DNA of 64,000 bases from Methylobacter psychrophilus (GTDB lineage Bacteria; Pseudomonadota; Gammaproteobacteria; Methylococcales; Methylomonadaceae). Both the position numbers and the translations under genes were made by a program. Below the pieces are notes generated by a model. It worked only from the letters and a program-made list of their open reading frames with translations, searched no databases and had not been told where the DNA came from. Below, one piece after another: positions 1-9,533 of the stretch. The stretch's first letter is position 1, and each line of letters begins with the position of its first letter. The DNA lies in contig NZ_JAOEGU010000009.1 in assembly GCF_025583945.1 (NCBI RefSeq), positions 62,001 to 126,000 of the forward strand, written 5' to 3'.

Positions 1-94
1 TCCGCTTCGACTCCGCTCAGCGAACGGTCTGTTTTGATGATTTATCATTAGGGAGGGTTAAGCCTTTTTGCTTGTCCCGTCAAAAGTGGGTAGC

Positions 95-228
95 TAATAT
101 ACCCAAGTGGCACAGGATTTTTGCTTATTTACAACGACTGTAAGGACAGATAGTTGATAACGCAATAAATAGATAAAAAGACCAGCAAACCGGATATATT
201 ATTCGCAGAAAATCACCTAAGGTAAATA
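95..228 (+). repeat. Dispersed intergenic repeat A, copy 1
   Basis: Two blocks are shared with 12006-12256. The first contains 'cacaggattttt' followed by an 'acaacnactgnaaggacagat' pattern. The second contains 'aaaaagaccagcaa', then 'cggatata' and 'attcgcag-aaatca'. In this copy the blocks are separated by about 25 bases, in the other by about 140 bases. No coding potential or terminal transposase was seen, so this is a non-autonomous or relic element. Similarity was judged by eye. Confidence 0.7.
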
Positions 229-299
229 TGGACTTTTTTGCGCACCTTGGCAAACTTGCAAAATGAGCGCCATAGACTACACTTTCAGTTAGCTTCACT

Positions 300-382
300 G
301 TAGTTGGGTAGAAGAGAGCCGGTAATTGCGCCTTACCATCCGCTCTATTATATCCCTAAATAATTGACTACCATCCAACTAC
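300..382. repeat. Long imperfect inverted repeat
   Basis: GTAGTTGGGTAG near 300-311 is the inverted partner of CTACCATCCAACTAC at 368-382. Between them, nested partial complementarity (AGAG-n-GGTAA with TTACC-n-CTCT) could extend the fold. It could be a structured RNA or the relic of a palindromic mobile element. There is no T-run, so it is not a standard terminator. Confidence 0.45.
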
Positions 383-727
383 GGGTAAGTTAACAGCTCG
401 TCCCGAATACACTGAGAAACAACAAGACCTGCTGTCTAAAGGTGACTCAATAATCGAGGCCAGTACTTTAAATAACGATCGGATGGTTGGTGAGAACCAT
501 AATAATTAGAGCAAGAGACTATAGATAGCTAACACTTTAATCGAGAAAATTCAAGTAACCTTTAATTCCCGAATAGATTGTAAAATATGTGCTACTTGTT
601 CAAATTAATATCGATACCGCAGTGCAATAATAACGCCTTGAGATCGTTCAAAGCGAAGAGTTGTTGGTTTAAAATACGCTGTTATCGCTCTCATTAACCA
701 TCCTGATTTAAAACGGAGAGAGCCTCA

Positions 728-862
728 ATGCACCAAAAAATTCATATGCAAGATCAAGTGTTCAATAAAATTGAAGATATTATGAATCATTACAAAAAAA
801 AGTCTGGTGGGGGAATAATACGACTATTTAAGCAGCTTATGAAAAAACAATCAGCGCATTAA
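728..862 (+). CDS. Small hypothetical protein (44 aa)
   Basis: This short ORF encodes 44 residues, basic and rich in lysine, glutamine and histidine (starts MHQKIHMQDQ, ends KKQSAH). A GGAGAG Shine-Dalgarno-like sequence stands at a good distance before the ATG, which is the main support for it being real. No signal peptide or membrane helix is visible. It lies on the same strand as the nuclease gene that starts 101 bases later. The family is not recognised and it could still be a chance ORF. Confidence 0.4.
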   Translation: MHQKIHMQDQVFNKIEDIMNHYKKKSGGGIIRLFKQLMKKQSAH

Positions 863-963
863 TGTAGTGCTAATTAATATCTGCCAAGACGTTCTTGGCA
901 CTTGGTAAATAATATAACAGGGGAAACAGATATCGGCGACATTGATTTAATGGGATTGGCATC

Positions 964-2358
964 GTGACCACTTTGTTTCCACGCTTGGCGTTTGTTGATC
1001 TGGAAACCACCGGTGCCAATGCGACAGTCGATCGTATTACTGAAATCGGTGTCGTATTGATGGATGAAAATGGCGTACGTGAGTGGAGTCGGTTAATCCA
1101 ACCACAAGCACGTATCCCGGCCTTTATTGAAAAATTAACCGGCATTACCAACGCCATGGTAGCCGATGCACCACTGTTTGAAACCGTGGCAGAAGAACTG
1201 CATGCACTGTTACAGGGTTATTTGTTTATTGCACATAATGCCCGCTTTGATTACGGCTTTCTGAAAAACGAATTCAAACGTTCAGGCCTGACGTTTCAAC
1301 CCTCTGTATTGTGCTCTGTCAAATTATCCAGAGCGCTGTTCCCACAATACCAGCATCACAATCTTGATAGCCTGATTGAGCGCTTCGGTTTAACCGTAAA
1401 AGCCCGACACAGGGCACTGGGTGATGCCCAACTCATTCATCAATTTTGGCAGCAAATCCATTTAAGCCAAGATGCAACGCTCATCACCGATACCGTACAA
1501 AAACTGATTGCACGTTCCAGTTTACCGTCAAATATTGATCGTCGCCTGATCGACGAACTTCCCGAGTCACCAGGCGTGTATCTGTTTTATGGCGAAAATG
1601 ACTTACCGTTATATATTGGTAAAAGCATAAACATTAAGCAACGGGTATTATCACACTTTTCAGCCGATCACAGCCATGGCAAGGAAATGAGTTTATCGCA
1701 GCAGTTACGCCGCTTCGACTGGATAGAAACCGCCGGTGAATTAGGAGCTTTATTGTTGGAGGCGAAACTAATCAAGGCCATGCAACCCATACATAATCGT
1801 CGTTTACGACGCAACAACGGGTTGTGTGCCTGGCAACTCCAACAACAGACCGAGCATCTGCGTCCGGTATTGGTTTGGGCCGATGACCTTGATTTCGGTG
1901 TGCAGGACAACCTACATGGTCTTTATCGCAACCAACGCGATGCGCAAAAAGTACTCCGCAGTATCGCCGATCAAAACCAGCTTTGTTTAAGTGCGCTCGG
2001 CCTTGAAAAACCTATCAAGGGACGCCCTTGTTTTGCAAGGCAGTTAGCAAAATGTAAAGGTGCCTGCATCGGCGAGGAAGCGCCACTTAACCATGCCGCT
2101 CGTCTGATCATAGCGATGAACAAACTTAAACTGGCCTCCTGGCCTTATCCAGGAATTGTCGGCATTAAAGAAGGTGGCGATGTACATCTGATTGACCATT
2201 GGTGTTATCTCGGCACCGCGAAAAATGCCGCCGAAGTGGATGATTTATTATTATCCAGTCAACCGGTTTTTGATCGCGATACTTATATGATACTCAGTAA
2301 AGCCTTGAAAAAACCCAGGCAATTAGTTCATGTTGACAGGCAACCGGCTTACCGGTAA
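964..2358 (+). CDS. DnaQ-like 3'-5' exonuclease / GIY-YIG nuclease fusion
   Basis: This is a two-domain nuclease of 464 residues, predicted to act on DNA in the cytoplasm, probably in repair. Residues 8-165 form a DEDDh exonuclease like the epsilon subunit of DNA polymerase III, with all five catalytic positions visible (D12, E14, D96, H149, D154). Residues 200-285 form a UvrC/Cho-type GIY-YIG endonuclease domain (GVY at 205-207, YIG at 218-220, R228, E267). The C-terminal 180 residues contain a cysteine group (CFARQLAKCKGACIG) as in UvrC/Cho-like proteins. The start is GTG; no better ATG exists upstream in frame. Fusions of this type are known in gammaproteobacteria, where they are often annotated only as exonuclease-domain proteins. 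The exact substrate is not known. Confidence 0.9.
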   Translation: MTTLFPRLAFVDLETTGANATVDRITEIGVVLMDENGVREWSRLIQPQARIPAFIEKLTGITNAMVADAPLFETVAEELHALLQGYLFIAHNARFDYGFLKNEFKRSGLTFQPSVLCSVKLSRALFPQYQHHNLDSLIERFGLTVKARHRALGDAQLIHQFWQQIHLSQDATLITDTVQKLIARSSLPSNIDRRLIDELPESPGVYLFYGENDLPLYIGKSINIKQRVLSHFSADHSHGKEMSLSQQLRRFDWIETAGELGALLLEAKLIKAMQPIHNRRLRRNNGLCAWQLQQQTEHLRPVLVWADDLDFGVQDNLHGLYRNQRDAQKVLRSIADQNQLCLSALGLEKPIKGRPCFARQLAKCKGACIGEEAPLNHAARLIIAMNKLKLASWPYPGIVGIKEGGDVHLIDHWCYLGTAKNAAEVDDLLLSSQPVFDRDTYMILSKALKKPRQLVHVDRQPAYR

Positions 2359-2550
2359 AAAATGCGTCAAACATTCCTCTGTTTTTTCATCACAACTTAT
2401 GCTTTCTGCATAAAAATCGAAGCCTTTAACTACAAAAATCTAAAATTAACCAAGGTTTAGTCATAAGCAGAATGGCTAAAACGGCAGAAGTTGAAGCCCT
2501 ATTAGAAAATACCTGAGTATAATGGTCTAATTTTTAGAAATAAAGGCGTT

Positions 2551-3594
2551 ATGAGTAAGCAAAGAAAAGCAATAGCATTGATTTCCGGTGGTCTGGACTC
2601 AATGCTGGCGGCAAAAACAGTAATGGAACAAGGCATTCATGTTGAAGGCATTAATTTTTTTACCGGTTTTTGTGTAGAAGGCCATACTCATGCGATTCGT
2701 GAAAGTGACAAAGCAAAACCCAAGCGCAACAACGCCTTATGGGTTGCCGAACAACTAGGCATAAAACTGCATATTATCGATGTTGTCGAAGAATATAAAA
2801 AAGTGCTGATTAATCCCAAGCACGGTTATGGCGCACACATGAATCCTTGTCTGGATTGTAAGATTTTCATGGTTAATAAAGCCAAACAATGGATCGTTGA
2901 AAACGATTTTGACTTTATTATTACCGGTGAAGTGATTGGCCAAAGACCCATGTCACAAACCAAATCAAAAATGCCCATCGTATCCAAACAGTCAGGTGCT
3001 GATGATTTATTACTGCGGCCTATGTGCGCCAAGAATCTACCGGCAACCCGGCCGGAAATTGAAGGCTGGGTAGACAGGGAAAAACTGCATGATATTACCG
3101 GGCGTTCCCGCAAGCCACAAATAGCGATGGCTGAGCAATTTGGCATAGATGATTATTCGCAACCAGCGGGTGGCTGCTGTTTTCTGACGGATAAATACTA
3201 TTCGGCAAGATTGGTCGATTTATGGAAATCACAGGGTAGCAAAGACTACGAACTGGATGATGTGATGTTACTAAAAGTCGGTCGACATATCAGACCACAA
3301 AAAAACTTTAAACTGATCATAGCCAGAGAAGAAGGTGAAGGACGGTTTTTGGAAGGCTATAGAAAAGAGTTTATCAGTATGAATTGCACAAGCCATACAG
3401 GGCCATTGGCGCTAATTGACGGCGAGCCTTCTGCTGAAGATTTGTATTTGGCAGCCAGCGTTGTGGCCCGTTACGGTCAGGGCCGACATGCCGAACAGGT
3501 CGATATTAAAGTCATGGAAAAAGACGGTTCAGAAAGAACCATTCAAATTAAGCCCTTAAAAAGCGAAGACATCCCCAAAGAGTGGTATGTTTGA
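2551..3594 (+). CDS. ThiI/MnmA-like ATP-pyrophosphatase (sulfur-transfer family)
   Basis: This 347-residue cytoplasmic protein has an N-terminal adenine-nucleotide alpha-hydrolase fold with the PP-loop SGGLDS at 12-17. Cysteine pairs are seen at C100/C103 (CLDCK) and C209/C210 (GGCC), and there is a conserved GEVIGQRPMSQ stretch near 127. These features are typical of a family annotated as tRNA 2-thiouridylase-like or 'tRNA methyltransferase'. The C-terminal third (from about residue 230) looks like the NFACT-R-like tail common in this family. Adjacent tusA, 88 bases downstream, supports a role in sulfur transfer, perhaps to tRNA. The tail distinguishes it from true MnmA or ThiI. A TATAAT hexamer at 2518-2523 may be its -10 box; no convincing -35 was found. 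Confidence 0.8.
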   Translation: MSKQRKAIALISGGLDSMLAAKTVMEQGIHVEGINFFTGFCVEGHTHAIRESDKAKPKRNNALWVAEQLGIKLHIIDVVEEYKKVLINPKHGYGAHMNPCLDCKIFMVNKAKQWIVENDFDFIITGEVIGQRPMSQTKSKMPIVSKQSGADDLLLRPMCAKNLPATRPEIEGWVDREKLHDITGRSRKPQIAMAEQFGIDDYSQPAGGCCFLTDKYYSARLVDLWKSQGSKDYELDDVMLLKVGRHIRPQKNFKLIIAREEGEGRFLEGYRKEFISMNCTSHTGPLALIDGEPSAEDLYLAASVVARYGQGRHAEQVDIKVMEKDGSERTIQIKPLKSEDIPKEWYV

Positions 3595-3603
3595 GGTTAA
3601 AGA

Positions 3604-3640
3604 TACAAGGCGAAAGGCAAAAGGGATTGCCCTTTGCCTT
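3604..3640. repeat. Intergenic hairpin repeat
   Basis: The sequence tacaaggcgaaag leads into a stem AAGGCAAAAGGG / CCCTTTGCCTT (3614-3625 with 3630-3640). The same 13-base leader recurs at 6297-6309 downstream of argJ, also beside a hairpin. No T-run follows, so it looks like a small dispersed palindromic repeat rather than a terminator. Confidence 0.5.
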
Positions 3641-3682
3641 GCACCTTGAGCCTTGCCCCTTTCACCTTAAACCTACCCTTAT

Positions 3683-3910
3683 ATGATTAAAGAAACCCTA
3701 AATGCACGGCGCCTGCTTTGTCCATTGCCGGTTATACGTACCCAAGATAAAGTCAAACAACTTAAAGCGGGTGACCAACTGGAAGTTATCTGTACCGATC
3801 CTGGCGTTATGCAGGATATTCCGACCTGGTGCCGTATTAATGGTCATAAAGTACTGGAGACAAAATCCTGCAACCATGAATATAGCATTACCCTGGAAGT
3901 CGGTGTGTAA
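3683..3910 (+). CDS. tusA: TusA-family sulfur carrier
   Basis: This protein of 75 residues has the full length of TusA/SirA-family carriers. The signature CPLPVIR carries the persulfide-forming cysteine C13. Family members accept sulfane sulfur from IscS-like desulfurases or rhodaneses and pass it to thiouridylases or to dissimilatory enzymes. It sits between the PP-loop protein and the CDF transporter, and its TAA overlaps the next ATG by one base, so translation is probably coupled. The symbol names the family; whether it serves tRNA thiolation or another sulfur pathway is not shown. Confidence 0.85.
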   Translation: MIKETLNARRLLCPLPVIRTQDKVKQLKAGDQLEVICTDPGVMQDIPTWCRINGHKVLETKSCNHEYSITLEVGV

Positions 3911-5064
3911 TGGCTGATATTCTTGATCCGGCAAGAATCGCAAAACTCAAAGCCAGAGCCAGCTATGTCGGCGCGGCAGTTAATGTTTTTCAAACGCTGA
4001 TCAAAATCAGTTTTGGCATTCTGGGGCAATCAGCAGCCTTAATCGCCGATGGGATTCATTCTTTATCCGATTTACTGAGCGATCTTTTAGTCATTATTGC
4101 CGTCAGATTGGGAAGCCGCGAAGCGGATCATGAGCATCCTTATGGTCATCGCCGTTTTGAAACGATTGCAACCGTCATTTTAGGCGTCAGTTTAATAGCC
4201 ATTGGCGGTGCCATTAGCTGGTCGGTAATGAATCGAATGGCGCACCCAGAACATCTGCCAGTGCCCAATGTTCTGGGCATGGGCGTTGCAGCGGCATCCA
4301 TTTTGGTTAATGAATGGCTGTACCATTACACCAAACGTATTGCTAAAAAAACCCGATCCAAGTTATTAATGGCCAATGCCTGGCATCAGCGCAGCGATGC
4401 TATTTCATCGATTGTCGTCCTGTTCGGTATAGGCGCTGTTATCTTGGGATATCCGCTGGCCGATGCAATTGCCGCCATCGTGGTGGCATTAATGGTTGCC
4501 AAAATTGGCTTGAGTCTGGTTCTTGAGAGCATCAAAGAATTGGTTGATACCTCGTTGCCACCCAAACTTATCTCCGAAATTCGCAAAACCATTATGAGTA
4601 TTGATGGTGTTGAAGGTATTCATTTATTAAGAACCCGGCAAATGGGCGAAGACGCGTTGATTGATGCTCATATCGTTGTTGATCCGCGCATCACCGTTTC
4701 CGAAGGTCATAGCATCGGCGATACCGTCAGGGATGAATTAATCAGCCGTTTTGATGATGTTATGGATGTTTTGGTGCATGTAGATCCTGAAGATGATGAA
4801 GGTTTGTTTGAATCCGGCAAACCGCTAACCCGTGCAGATGTTCAGGTGTTATTGGACAAATATCTGGTAGAGTTTAAAACAGCGATAGAAGATTTTAGAA
4901 TCCATTATTTAAACGGACAAATTGAAGTCGAAGTTATTTTACCGTTTACCCTTAGCCAACAACCGCTGTTATTAGCCTTGCTAAAAAAGCAATGCAAGCG
5001 CATGAAGATAAAGGTAAACAAAATTAAAAACGTTACCCTATTTTTTAAACACAACGAGGATTGA
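3910..5064 (+). CDS. Cation diffusion facilitator (CDF) metal exporter
   Basis: This inner-membrane divalent-metal/proton antiporter has 384 residues, longer than typical FieF (about 300). Two HxxxD metal-site motifs are visible in helices 2 and 5 (H50-D54 and H159-D163), a combination typical of Zn/Co-type or MamM-like members. About six hydrophobic segments span residues 18-205. A cytoplasmic C-terminal domain follows (about 210-295), then an extra segment of about 85 residues that resembles a second copy of such a domain. The ATG overlaps the tusA stop, and argJ starts three bases after its own stop. Substrate choice among Zn, Fe, Mn and Co cannot be read from the motifs. Confidence 0.9.
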   Translation: MADILDPARIAKLKARASYVGAAVNVFQTLIKISFGILGQSAALIADGIHSLSDLLSDLLVIIAVRLGSREADHEHPYGHRRFETIATVILGVSLIAIGGAISWSVMNRMAHPEHLPVPNVLGMGVAAASILVNEWLYHYTKRIAKKTRSKLLMANAWHQRSDAISSIVVLFGIGAVILGYPLADAIAAIVVALMVAKIGLSLVLESIKELVDTSLPPKLISEIRKTIMSIDGVEGIHLLRTRQMGEDALIDAHIVVDPRITVSEGHSIGDTVRDELISRFDDVMDVLVHVDPEDDEGLFESGKPLTRADVQVLLDKYLVEFKTAIEDFRIHYLNGQIEVEVILPFTLSQQPLLLALLKKQCKRMKIKVNKIKNVTLFFKHNED

Positions 5065-5067
5065 TAA

Positions 5068-6282
5068 ATGGCAGTAGGACAGTGCGATTTCCCAAACATG
5101 CTTAACGTCGCTGGAATAGCCTTGGGCACAGCTTGCGCAGGTATCAAGCAAACCATCAAAGATGATATTTTGGTTATTCAAATGGCCGAACAATCAACCT
5201 GTGCGGCCGTGTTTACCCAGAATGCCTTTTGTGCGGCACCTGTCCATGTTGCAAAAGCCAATCTCGCCCATGGACCGCGCTGGTTGCTGATTAATTCGGG
5301 TAATGCCAACGCGGGAACCGGTGAACAAGGCATGCAGGATGCTTTGCTCTCTTGCGCTGAACTGGCAAAAGTTGTGGGCGGTAATGCCAATCAGGTACTA
5401 CCTTTTTCTACCGGCGTGATTGGACAACCGTTACCGGTAGCCAAACTTACAGCAGCTTTACCGGCAGCGCTAAAAAATCTGTCACTGGCTAACTGGGATA
5501 AGGCCGCTCGTGCGATTATGACCACCGACACTTTCCCTAAAGGTATTTCTAAAACCATTACCCTTTCAGGACAGCCGGTAACAGTTAACGGCATTTCCAA
5601 AGGTGCCGGTATGATTCAGCCTAATATGGCGACCATGCTGGGCTTTATGGCAACCGATGCCAAAATTAGTCAGGCGCTATTACAGAATTGTTTGGCCTTG
5701 GCTGTTGAACAATCCTTTAACCGCATTACCGTTGATGGTGATACCTCGACTAATGATGCCTGTGTATTGATGGCGAGCGGTTGTTCAGCCGCCCCGGAAA
5801 TTACGGCAAACAGTGAAAATTATATGATTTTTGCCGATGCGGTAATGCACGTTTGCAAACAACTGGCAGAAGCCATTGTACGGGATGGCGAAGGCGCAAC
5901 CAAGTTAATACGTATCGTTGTTAAAGAAGCCTTGCACAATGAAGAAGCCGTACGCGTCGGCAAAACGATAGCTCACTCACCGTTGGTAAAAACCGCTTTT
6001 TTTGCCAGCGACCCTAATTGGGGACGAATTCTTGCCGCTGTGGGTCGTTCTGGTGTCGAAAACATGGTACTGGAAAATGTGCAGCTTTTTTTAGACGACG
6101 TCTGTATCGTTAAAAACGGCGGCCGCGATGATAACTACACCGAAGAAGCCGGCCAGCAAGTCATGAATCAGGAAGAAATTACCGTAACAGTTAAATTAGG
6201 CCGTGGCATCGCTGTTCAGGAAGTTTTAACCTGTGACTTGTCTTATGATTATGTAAAAATTAATGCCGAATACAGGACTTAA
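5068..6282 (+). CDS. argJ: Bifunctional ornithine acetyltransferase / N-acetylglutamate synthase
   Basis: ArgJ transfers the acetyl group from N-acetylornithine to glutamate in the cyclic arginine pathway and can also use acetyl-CoA. The 404-residue length is normal for the family. The KGAGMI-PNMATML region holds the autocleavage nucleophile T189, which splits the precursor into alpha and beta chains. The SNDPNWGRI-like region near residue 312 (ASDPNWGRI) and the C-terminal NAEYRT end match ArgJ. It is tightly packed behind the CDF gene (ATG three bases after the stop), which suggests cotranscription despite the unrelated function. Confidence 0.96.
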   Translation: MAVGQCDFPNMLNVAGIALGTACAGIKQTIKDDILVIQMAEQSTCAAVFTQNAFCAAPVHVAKANLAHGPRWLLINSGNANAGTGEQGMQDALLSCAELAKVVGGNANQVLPFSTGVIGQPLPVAKLTAALPAALKNLSLANWDKAARAIMTTDTFPKGISKTITLSGQPVTVNGISKGAGMIQPNMATMLGFMATDAKISQALLQNCLALAVEQSFNRITVDGDTSTNDACVLMASGCSAAPEITANSENYMIFADAVMHVCKQLAEAIVRDGEGATKLIRIVVKEALHNEEAVRVGKTIAHSPLVKTAFFASDPNWGRILAAVGRSGVENMVLENVQLFLDDVCIVKNGGRDDNYTEEAGQQVMNQEEITVTVKLGRGIAVQEVLTCDLSYDYVKINAEYRT

Positions 6283-6335
6283 GAGCAGGTTAGAGGTACA
6301 AGGCGAAAGAGGGATTTTTTTAAAAATCTTCTCTA

Positions 6336-6360
6336 TCCCCTCTCTTTCAAAGAGAGGGGA
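6336..6360. repeat. Intergenic palindromic hairpin (CCCCTCTCTTT type)
   Basis: A near-perfect hairpin, TCCCCTCTCTTT with AAAGAGAGGGGA, lies between argJ and the Nudix gene. The same core palindrome type recurs at 40571-40644. It has no T-run on the plus strand and is probably a small dispersed palindromic repeat. The leader at 6297-6309 is shared with 3604-3616. Confidence 0.6.
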
Positions 6361-6405
6361 CTTGGACAATTACTTTTGATTTAATTCCATTCTAAACTCC
6401 CCGAT

Positions 6406-7359
6406 ATGAAAGTACTTCAAGTTGCCGTAGGTGTCGTAAAAAATACTGAAGGACAAGTTTTAATTTCCCTGCGTGATAAATCTTTGCATCAAGGTGGCTT
6501 ATGGGAATTTCCCGGTGGAAAAATAGAACCGGGGGAATCGGCAAAACAGGCCTTAAGCCGAGAACTTAAAGAAGAACTGGCCATTACCGTAATAACGGCA
6601 ACACCGCTGATTACCATTAAGCATCAATACCCGGATTTAGCCGTACAATTGCATGTATTTTTAGTCGAGCATTTTTCAGGTAATGCGACAAGCTGTGAAG
6701 GACAAGCCTTCAAATGGGTTAACCCCGGCGAATTGATAAATCATGCCTTCCCCGCTGCCAATCAAGCCATCATTACTGCCGCCCAATTACCACCGTATTA
6801 TGCAATATTGGACGATACAGAAGAATCTTTGTTATTAATAAACCTGCAAAAAATAGTAAGTCGCGGCATTAAGCTGATCCAGTTACGGCTAAAAACCCTA
6901 TCACCCCAGACCCTACAGACGTTTCTTGAACAAGCCTACCCTTTATGCCGGCAACAAGACGTCTTGTTGTTAATTAATTCTGCCGTAAACAATGCAGCCA
7001 ATTTTGCCGTTGATGGCATTCATTTAACCAGTCAGCATTTAATGTCTGCAAGCAAACGACCTGCCTTCGCTGCAAACACATCAAAAAAGATAAACTGGGT
7101 TGCAGCATCCTGTCATAACCTTCAGGAATTACAACACGCGCAAAACATAGGCGTAGACTTTGCCGTTTTAGCACCTGTGTTAGTGACCAAAACACACCCG
7201 GAAACCCTGCCTTTAGGCTGGGAACAATTCAAAACACTGGTTTCTCAAGTCAATCTACCCGTTTATGCATTGGGAGGTCTTTGTGACTCGGATTTAGATA
7301 AGGCTCGACAGTCTGGAGCTCAGGGAGTTTCTGCAATCAGGGCTTTTTTGGAAGGATAA
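6406..7359 (+). CDS. Nudix hydrolase (MutT) - thiamine phosphate synthase-like fusion
   Basis: This 317-residue cytoplasmic protein has two domains. Residues 1-128 are a MutT-type Nudix hydrolase with an almost complete Nudix box (G38, E44, R52-E53, E56-E57); the late glycine of the motif is A59. MutT enzymes remove 8-oxo-dGTP from the nucleotide pool. Residues 135-317 resemble ThiE/TenI (TIM barrel; LAPVLVTKTHP and YALGG segments). This fusion behind argJ is common in gammaproteobacteria. The ThiE-like half usually lacks proof of thiamine synthesis and may be a TenI-like or degenerate barrel. Confidence 0.9.
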   Translation: MKVLQVAVGVVKNTEGQVLISLRDKSLHQGGLWEFPGGKIEPGESAKQALSRELKEELAITVITATPLITIKHQYPDLAVQLHVFLVEHFSGNATSCEGQAFKWVNPGELINHAFPAANQAIITAAQLPPYYAILDDTEESLLLINLQKIVSRGIKLIQLRLKTLSPQTLQTFLEQAYPLCRQQDVLLLINSAVNNAANFAVDGIHLTSQHLMSASKRPAFAANTSKKINWVAASCHNLQELQHAQNIGVDFAVLAPVLVTKTHPETLPLGWEQFKTLVSQVNLPVYALGGLCDSDLDKARQSGAQGVSAIRAFLEG

Positions 7360-7400
7360 ACATCAGAAATTTTTATATGGCCAATAGTGCTAATTAACAG

Positions 7401-7430
7401 GCAAAAAAAAGGGGAGCCTTATGGCTCCCC
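7401..7430 (-). terminator. Rho-independent terminator of ftsH
   Basis: GGGGAGCC-ttat-GGCTCCCC (7411-7430) is a perfect 8-bp stem. Read on the minus strand it is followed by eight T residues, fourteen bases past the ftsH stop. In the plus direction it could also weakly terminate the Nudix gene. Confidence 0.9.
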
Positions 7431-7444
7431 CGAATGAGCGCACC

Positions 7445-9361
7445 TCAAACTTGTCCGGCAGGTTTATTTTTGTTGATGTTGATTTTTACTGGTTTGTTAT
7501 CAACTTTATCCTGCTTTGTGTACATTGATTTACTGGATTCATTATCATCTTTTGGTGGTCGTGGGTCATTACCTGCCATCAAATCATCAATCTGATCTTT
7601 ATCGATAGTTTCCCATTTCAATAAAGCGTCAGCCATTTTATGAAGAATACTGATATTTTCCTGCAAAATAGCTTCTGCACGTTGATAGTTACAGTCGATG
7701 ACCGCACGTATTTCTTGATCAATATGCTCGGCAACGATGCCAGATACCTTACTGCCTTGCGATCCGGGATAACCCATGAAAGCCTGACCATTTTCTTCGC
7801 CATAAACAAGAGGACCCAATTTATCGGAAAAGCCCCAGCGAGTAACCATATTCCGGGCCAATTCAGTCGCTCTTTCAATATCGTTGGATGCCCCTGTTGT
7901 GACGCGGTCACCACCATAAATCATTAATTCCGCAATTCTGCCGCCAAATAAACTGGCTATTTGACTTTCCAGTTTGCGTTTGCTGGCACTGTATTGATCT
8001 CTTTCAGGTAAAAACATGGTCACACCCAAAGCTCTGCCTCGTGGCATGATGCTCACTTTATAGACGGGATCATGATCAGGCGATGATTGACCAACAATAC
8101 AATGGCCGGCTTCATGATAGGCAGTTAACAGCTTGTCATCTTCCGTCATTACCATGGTATGCCTTTCAGCACCCATCAGGATCTTGTCTTTGGCTTTTTC
8201 AAGATCGCTCATGTTGACTTGTAGTTTGTTGGATCTTGCCGCAAACAAGGCCGCTTCGTTGACTACGTTAGCTAAATCTGCACCTGAAAATCCGGGTGTG
8301 CCTCTGGCAATATCTTTTAATTTAACATCATCAGAAGCAGGTACTTTTTTGATATGTACATTCAGAATTTGCTCACGTCCACGTACATCTGGTAAGCCAA
8401 CGTTTACCTGACGATCAAAGCGACCCGGTCTGAGTAATGCTTTGTCCAGAACGTCGGCACGGTTGGTTGCAGCGATAACAATAACGCCTTCATTTCCGGT
8501 AAAACCATCCATTTCGACGAGCAACTGATTGAGTGTTTGTTCACGCTCGTCATTGCCGCCACCCATGCCGGCACCACCTCTTTGGCGACCGACTGCATCT
8601 ATTTCATCAATAAAAATGATACAAGGTGCGTGTTCTTTGGCCTGGGCAAACATATCCCTGACTCTGGAGGCACCGACACCGACAAACATCTCTACGAAAT
8701 CTGAACCTGAGACAGTAAAGAACTTAACACCCGCTTCACCGGCAATTGCTCTGGCAATCAGGGTTTTACCTGTTCCTGGAGGCCCTACCATTAAAATACC
8801 GCGTGGTATTTGTCCACCCAGCTTTTGAAATTTCTGTGGGTCAGCCAAAAAATCAACCAGTTCAGAGACATCTTCTTTAGCCTCTTCGCAACCTGCTACA
8901 TCAGCAAAAGTCGCAGTCAATTTGTCTTCTTCGAGTAACTTGGCTTTACTTTTACCAAAAGAGTTACCTCCCATACCCGCACCCTGGCTTTTACGCATGT
9001 AGATTATCCACACTGCAATCAACAACAGCATCGGAAACCAGGAAATAAACATTTGCATAAACAGCGATTGTTGCGCTGGTGGTTTGGTTCTTATTTGAAC
9101 ACCGGCATTTAAAAGATCATCAACCAGATGAGGGTCATTAGGATTAAATGTTTCCAGATTTTGACCATCCGAAGTTCGCAGCTTAATCGATTGACCGCTT
9201 ATTTCTACACGATCAATCAGTTTATTCTTAACCTTGCCGATAAATTCCGAGTAGGCGATGGATTCATCAATTGGTGGTGTCGTGTTTACGCGGTTATATA
9301 TTAAAAATGCACCTGCCAACACAACGCTCCAAAGAAGCGTGTTTAGTATATATTTTTTCAT
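7445..9361 (-). CDS. ftsH: ATP-dependent zinc metalloprotease FtsH
   Basis: FtsH is a hexameric AAA+ inner-membrane protease that degrades misfolded membrane proteins and short-lived cytoplasmic regulators. The 638-residue length is standard. Two membrane helices (about 5-22 and 104-121) flank the periplasmic domain. The AAA domain shows Walker A GPPGTGKT (193-200), Walker B IIFIDEID (248-255) and arginine fingers near R312/R315. The protease domain has HEAGH (416-420) and the third zinc ligand D494. The C-terminal tail is lysine- and asparagine-rich. The usual neighbour rlmE is not present here. A strong terminator follows. Confidence 0.98.
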   Translation of the reverse strand: MKKYILNTLLWSVVLAGAFLIYNRVNTTPPIDESIAYSEFIGKVKNKLIDRVEISGQSIKLRTSDGQNLETFNPNDPHLVDDLLNAGVQIRTKPPAQQSLFMQMFISWFPMLLLIAVWIIYMRKSQGAGMGGNSFGKSKAKLLEEDKLTATFADVAGCEEAKEDVSELVDFLADPQKFQKLGGQIPRGILMVGPPGTGKTLIARAIAGEAGVKFFTVSGSDFVEMFVGVGASRVRDMFAQAKEHAPCIIFIDEIDAVGRQRGGAGMGGGNDEREQTLNQLLVEMDGFTGNEGVIVIAATNRADVLDKALLRPGRFDRQVNVGLPDVRGREQILNVHIKKVPASDDVKLKDIARGTPGFSGADLANVVNEAALFAARSNKLQVNMSDLEKAKDKILMGAERHTMVMTEDDKLLTAYHEAGHCIVGQSSPDHDPVYKVSIMPRGRALGVTMFLPERDQYSASKRKLESQIASLFGGRIAELMIYGGDRVTTGASNDIERATELARNMVTRWGFSDKLGPLVYGEENGQAFMGYPGSQGSKVSGIVAEHIDQEIRAVIDCNYQRAEAILQENISILHKMADALLKWETIDKDQIDDLMAGNDPRPPKDDNESSKSMYTKQDKVDNKPVKININKNKPAGQV

Positions 9362-9533
9362 GTTTTAATCTCCTGGCCCTCTAAGTAAGGTCGATGTAAA
9401 GCGTTGCGGTTACTTACAGCTGCATTTAAAACTCGATGCTTTCGGTCACCCTGTCATCAGTCTGAAATGATTACTTACTAATCCTACCATTTCAGTAGGA
9501 TTTAATATTAACTATCTTTTATACTTTTGTACA

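Larger units (their letters stand above)
1..727. other. Intergenic region, no gene recognised
   Basis: No reading frame with coding character was found on either strand. The first 30 bases resemble the short 'cttcgactccgctcag' type intergenic repeats of many bacterial genomes. A repeat copy (95-228) and a long inverted repeat (300-382) lie here and are listed separately. The rest is AT-rich with no recognisable signal. Confidence 0.6.

Noticed and set aside
300-382. Integron attC site
   Set aside because: GTTGGGT and ATCCAAC are present but in the wrong order for attC core sites, and no integrase or cassette array is near.
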